Shown here piece after piece: positions 4,695 through 5,943 of a stretch of DNA of 5,943 bases. The notes below the pieces were generated by a model. The model worked only from the letters and a program-made list of their open reading frames with translations, had not been told where the DNA came from and did not search any database. The stretch covers positions 1 to 5,943 of the forward strand of contig JAXMCE010000035.1 in NCBI GenBank assembly GCA_046349515.1. Direction: 5' to 3'. Positions within the stretch are counted from its first letter, which is position 1, and every line of letters starts with the position of its first letter. The DNA comes from JBGPGW01 sp046349515. Its GTDB lineage: Bacteria; Pseudomonadota; Alphaproteobacteria; CADEGL01. The position numbers were made by a program, and so were the translations under genes.

Positions 4695-5943
4695 GCCCGC
4701 CGCTCCAGGAGTGCCAGGAAAAAACCGTCCGTGCCGTGCCGGTCTGGCCGCAAGCGCATCGCCTCCCCCACGCCGTCGGGCGCATTGTCGCCTAGAACCG
4801 CGCGCCAAACATCGCCGACGGCAAGGGTCGCGAATTGCGGGTGGGCGGCAAGGAAGGCGCGGACCTGTGCCTCCCCTTCCGATTCGAAGATGGAGCAGGT
4901 GGCATAGCCGAGCCGACCGCCCGGCCGGACGAGGGCAGCGGCGCGGTCGAGGATTGCCGTTTGCTCCCGCCGGTAGCGCTCGAGCTCCGCGGGTGCGAGG
5001 CGCCAGGCTGCCTCCGGGTGGCGGCGCCAGGTGCCGGAGCCGCTGCACGGCGCGTCGACCAGCACGCGGTCCGCCTCGAGGCTGTCGGCCTCACGATGGA
5101 GCGCGCCGTCGAGCACGCGGGTCTCGACGATCGAGGTGCTGGCGCGGGCGAGACGCTCCGCCATCCGCGCGAGGCGCGCCTCGTCGATGTCGCAGGCGAC
5201 GAGCCGTCCCTGGTCCGCCATGGCGTCGACGAGCGCCAAGGTCTTGCCGCCGGCGCCCGCGCAATAGTCGACCACCGTCATGCCGGGCCGCGCGTCCATG
5301 AGGAGCGCCACGAGCTGCGAGCCTTCGTCCTGGATCTCGACGAGGCCGTCGCGGAAGAGCGGCAGGTGCTCGATGCGCACCGGCGCGGCGATGCGGAGAC
5401 CCGCGGGCGAGAAGGGCGTGGGTGCCGCCTCGATGCCCGCGCCCGCGAGGAGCGTCCGCACTTCCTCCCGATTCGTCTTCCGCCGGTTGACGCGGAGGTC
5501 GAAGGGCGGCGCGCGGTCGCCCGGGCGGTGGTCGCGGGCCTCGTGCGCGAGCCAGTCCGGCAGCTCCGCCTGGACAGCCGGCGGCTGATCCGCGTGGTCG
5601 AGCGCCTTCCCCCTGAGTGCCGCGATGAGCGCGCTTTCCTCTGGTGCGAGCGGCGATGGGCCGTAGCGCGCGCCCGCGAAGGCTTCCGCGATCGCCGCGC
5701 TGTCCCAGCCTTGGGCGAGCACGAGCTCGGCGAGGAGGCGCGAGCGGACACCGACAGGCTGCCCAGAATCAAGCCGCGCACACCACCAGTCGAGCCGCGC
5801 GCGGTGGCGCAAGACACCAAAGACGAGCGCGCGCACGGCGGCGCGGTCGCGCGAGCCCATGTAGCGCCGCGCGCGCGTGTAGGCCTCGATCAGGCGATCG
5901 GCCGGGCGGCGGTCGGCTTCGATGCGTTCGAGAATCTCGATCG
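4691..5943 (-). CDS. rsmB: 16S rRNA (cytosine-C5) methyltransferase RsmB family, 5' end beyond window
   Basis: An S-adenosylmethionine-dependent RNA cytosine-C5 methyltransferase. E. coli RsmB modifies C967 of 16S rRNA. Numbering from the first in-window Met (5858-5860): an N-terminal helical NusB-like RNA-binding region runs to about 110, a linker with FDLRVNRRKTNREEV (120-134) follows, then the Rossmann-fold catalytic domain. That domain has the SAM site VVDYCAGAGGKTLAL (196-210), acidic residues in ACDID (222-226), motif IV VDAPCSGSGTWRRHPE (268-283, Cys272) and motif VI YATCSIFESE (319-328). Cys322 there is the expected nucleophile and Cys272 the release cysteine. The frame stays open past this Met to the right edge, adding family-like residues RRPADRLIEAYTRARRY directly before it, so the real start lies outside the window. 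RsmF is less likely given the NusB-like region. It overlaps the GNAT start by 4 bp. Confidence 0.93.
   Translation of the reverse strand, partial: IEILERIEADRRPADRLIEAYTRARRYMGSRDRAAVRALVFGVLRHRARLDWWCARLDSGQPVGVRSRLLAELVLAQGWDSAAIAEAFAGARYGPSPLAPEESALIAALRGKALDHADQPPAVQAELPDWLAHEARDHRPGDRAPPFDLRVNRRKTNREEVRTLLAGAGIEAAPTPFSPAGLRIAAPVRIEHLPLFRDGLVEIQDEGSQLVALLMDARPGMTVVDYCAGAGGKTLALVDAMADQGRLVACDIDEARLARMAERLARASTSIVETRVLDGALHREADSLEADRVLVDAPCSGSGTWRRHPEAAWRLAPAELERYRREQTAILDRAAALVRPGGRLGYATCSIFESEGEAQVRAFLAAHPQFATLAVGDVWRAVLGDNAPDGVGEAMRLRPDRHGTDGFFLALLERRA
4703..4707 (-). promoter_or_regulatory. Shine-Dalgarno site of the GNAT gene, inside the rsmB end
   Basis: On the minus strand TGGAG lies 8 nt before the ATG at 4692-4694, within the last codons of rsmB. 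With the ATGA stop/start overlap (4691-4694) it supports reinitiation by ribosomes finishing rsmB. Confidence 0.6.

Noticed and set aside
4695..5048. Extended start for the GNAT protein (285 residues, ATG at 5048)
   Set aside because: The extra 118 residues are Arg/Pro/Gly-rich out-of-frame reading of rsmB. The GNAT domain begins right at the ATG at 4694, which has its own ribosome site.

Overview
The window looks like ordinary chromosomal DNA of a high-GC alphaproteobacterium. The evidence is very GC-rich third codon positions, GuaA and RsmB sequences of alphaproteobacterial style, and the juxtaposition of rsmB with guaA, which I recall from several members of that class. A Hyphomicrobiales-like host is a reasonable guess, but the window alone does not fix the order or genus.

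Layout from left to right. Positions 1-82 hold no clear gene, only a possible tail of a gene entering from the left edge. A small exported protein of unknown function, with a GTG start and a signal peptide, lies on the minus strand (83-412). A 209-bp divergent intergenic region (413-621) separates it from a glutathione S-transferase on the plus strand (622-1251). The GST is convergent, with a 6-bp gap, to a minus-strand block that fills the rest of the window. In transcription order (right to left) the block is: rsmB, a 16S rRNA cytosine-C5 methyltransferase whose start lies beyond the right edge; a GNAT N-acetyltransferase coupled to rsmB by an ATGA overlap; guaA (GMP synthase); and a 12-TM major facilitator transporter.

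Function. guaA carries out the last step of GMP synthesis. rsmB modifies 16S rRNA. The GNAT enzyme and the transporter have no substrate that can be read from sequence. The shared strand, short gaps (overlap, 91 bp, 73 bp) and lack of a visible terminator allow full or partial co-transcription. A weak promoter-like arrangement in the 91-bp gap could give guaA its own start.

I found no mobile element, CRISPR array, RNA gene or convincing new system. The points most worth a second look are the unknown small exported protein, the imperfect palindromes in the two regulatory gaps, the GNAT gene between rsmB and guaA, and the fact that the first in-window ATG of rsmB is not its true start.
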